Shown here one piece after another: positions 63,012-64,000 of a stretch of 64,000 nucleotides of DNA. How positions within the stretch are numbered: the first letter of the stretch is position 1; every line of letters starts with the position of its first letter. This stretch comes from Paramecium octaurelia (taxonomy: Eukaryota > Ciliophora > Oligohymenophorea > Peniculida > Parameciidae). A model generated the notes under the pieces. That model was not told where the DNA came from. It made no database searches and saw nothing but the letters and a program-made list of their open reading frames with translations. Position numbers and translations under genes: made by a program. Location: contig CAJJDP010000154.1 of the NCBI GenBank assembly GCA_905182995.1, positions 11,947 through 75,946 of the forward strand, in the 5' to 3' direction.

Positions 63012-64000
63012 TCAATAGACCATAATCAAGAACATAATAATCAATTCCAGATTCTAAGCAAAGTCATCCACCGTACTAGTTGGAGTCGACGTATTACTAG
63101 TTGAATTGGTACTGTTCGTAGTCTAATTGGGAGTTGTTGTATCTGTTGAGCCACTGCAGGATTGGCATCTGCTCTTGCTTGTACTCCAGGTGTAAGTGTA
63201 TTCAGACACAGTGAAACATTGTGATTGATCAAGAGTACCAAACTGAATTTCTGCGCATTTACCATCTACAAATGAACAGCCTCTTTTAGTAGATTAGTTC
63301 CAATCATAAAATGAACTGCATTTTCCATTTGACTTTTGATATGATTCGCAAGTATGAGCATAACATGAACTAGTAGATAGACCAGTTGCATATTTAAAAG
63401 CACAACGATCCTTGGCTGACAAACAGGCTTCTTGATCTTAATCAGCTTGGGTGCATGATTGCATGAGGGAACAGGATTGTCCATTCCATACACATATACC
63501 ATCAGTTCCACCAATACTACAGGCAATTTTGGTGTTATAGGTTGAACACATATCTTTGTTGATGCACTTGGACCCATCTGTAATACATGATGGCAATGAT
63601 TACTAACATAGTTGCAATGTGCTTCCAGTAGTGATACTACTACACATATACATCTAACAGGTTCCTAAGGTAGTATTCCAATTGCACTTGCCCTCTAATC
63701 CATAGGCAACGGTGCAAATTTCCTGCACTTTATATTCAGTACAACTAGACTTGGTTATGCATGCTGTTCCATCATAAGTGCAATTTGATAACTAAAGAGT
63801 ACATTGCTCATGAGATGAGCCAGCCAAATCTGGACAAGTTTGATTTCTACATGACCCAGTTTCACTCCAAACACAAACTCCTGTTGATGTGATCTGATCA
63901 TTTTTAATTAGCTTTCCTATTGAATCCATTTTACATGATGCTGAATTGACATATTAATTGCATTCCCCCAGACTGATACATCCATTCAATCCATCAGTTG
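63012..64000 (-). CDS. Cysteine-rich surface-antigen-like protein, 3' part
   Basis: The frame is open from the window edge to TGA at 63012-63014, about 329 codons, so only the C-terminal end is present. Cysteines recur every 8-20 residues in the pattern of Paramecium surface-antigen (PSA-type) domains, with C-W pairs such as GICVWNGQSCSLMQSC and GKCNWNTTLGTCQMYMC. After the last Cys pair comes a Thr/Ser/Asn-rich stalk (TTTPNQTTNSTNSTSNTS) and a short hydrophobic tail, LELIIMFLIMVY, as expected for GPI-anchor attachment. It is therefore probably an extracellular, GPI-anchored coat protein of cell body or cilia. Identity with a given serotype antigen cannot be judged. The stop is 52 bp from the convergent HYDIN stop. 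Confidence 0.85.

Noticed and set aside
1-64000. Search for CRISPR arrays, tRNA genes, telomere repeats, transposons or virus-like elements
   Set aside because: No direct-repeat array, T-loop consensus, telomere-type repeat, transposase, reverse transcriptase or capsid motif was seen by eye.

Overview
The window is ciliate macronuclear-type DNA, almost certainly from a Paramecium. Long reading frames stay open only if TAA and TAG are read as glutamine and TGA is the sole stop. The DNA is very AT-rich. Coding regions are interrupted by tiny introns of about 19-29 nt that nearly always start GTA and end AG, and genes lie only tens of bases apart. All gene models were built by hand with that code. 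For each model below that is said to close in frame, the exon lengths sum to a multiple of three.

Layout. Positions 1 to about 9,480 are gene-poor: one 81-codon gene (3263-3508), a decayed pentapeptide/WD40 pseudogene (about 3930-4930) and one PH-like/CAMK-type kinase (6302-7825, minus). From 9,482 on the DNA is dense. It holds a TPR-like protein and a divergent N-myristoylated AGC kinase (9.5-12.5 kb), APC11 (13.1 kb), and an 8.3-kb minus-strand gene (13366-21678) fusing a pseudokinase to a long EF-hand array through a Gln/Asn/Tyr/Pro-rich linker. A divergent trimethylguanosine-synthase-like gene begins 9 bp from that gene's start codon. Then come two unknown proteins, the PP4 regulatory subunit PP4R3/SMEK, a ULK-like kinase, a 975-aa coiled-coil protein, a secreted apyrase and a small unknown protein (24-36 kb).

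At 36.3-45.5 kb are three hybrid histidine kinases; the last two are tail-to-tail paralogs. At 46.5-47.4 kb is a heat-shock transcription factor. From 48.7 to 63.0 kb runs one gene of 4,679 codons for HYDIN, the ciliary central-apparatus protein, with its ASH/MSP-like repeats and central P-loop domain. The window ends in the 3' part of a cysteine-rich surface-antigen-like gene (63012 to the edge, minus).

Themes. The cluster is rich in signalling genes: three active Ser/Thr kinases, one pseudokinase with EF-hands, three His-to-Asp hybrid kinases and a phosphatase regulatory subunit. It also has one axonemal giant and cell-cycle ubiquitin machinery. Start codons of divergent pairs lie 9 and 25 bp apart and stop codons of convergent pairs 13-52 bp apart, so regulation must be very compact. 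No CRISPR array, tRNA, rRNA, telomere repeat or recognisable transposon or viral element was seen.
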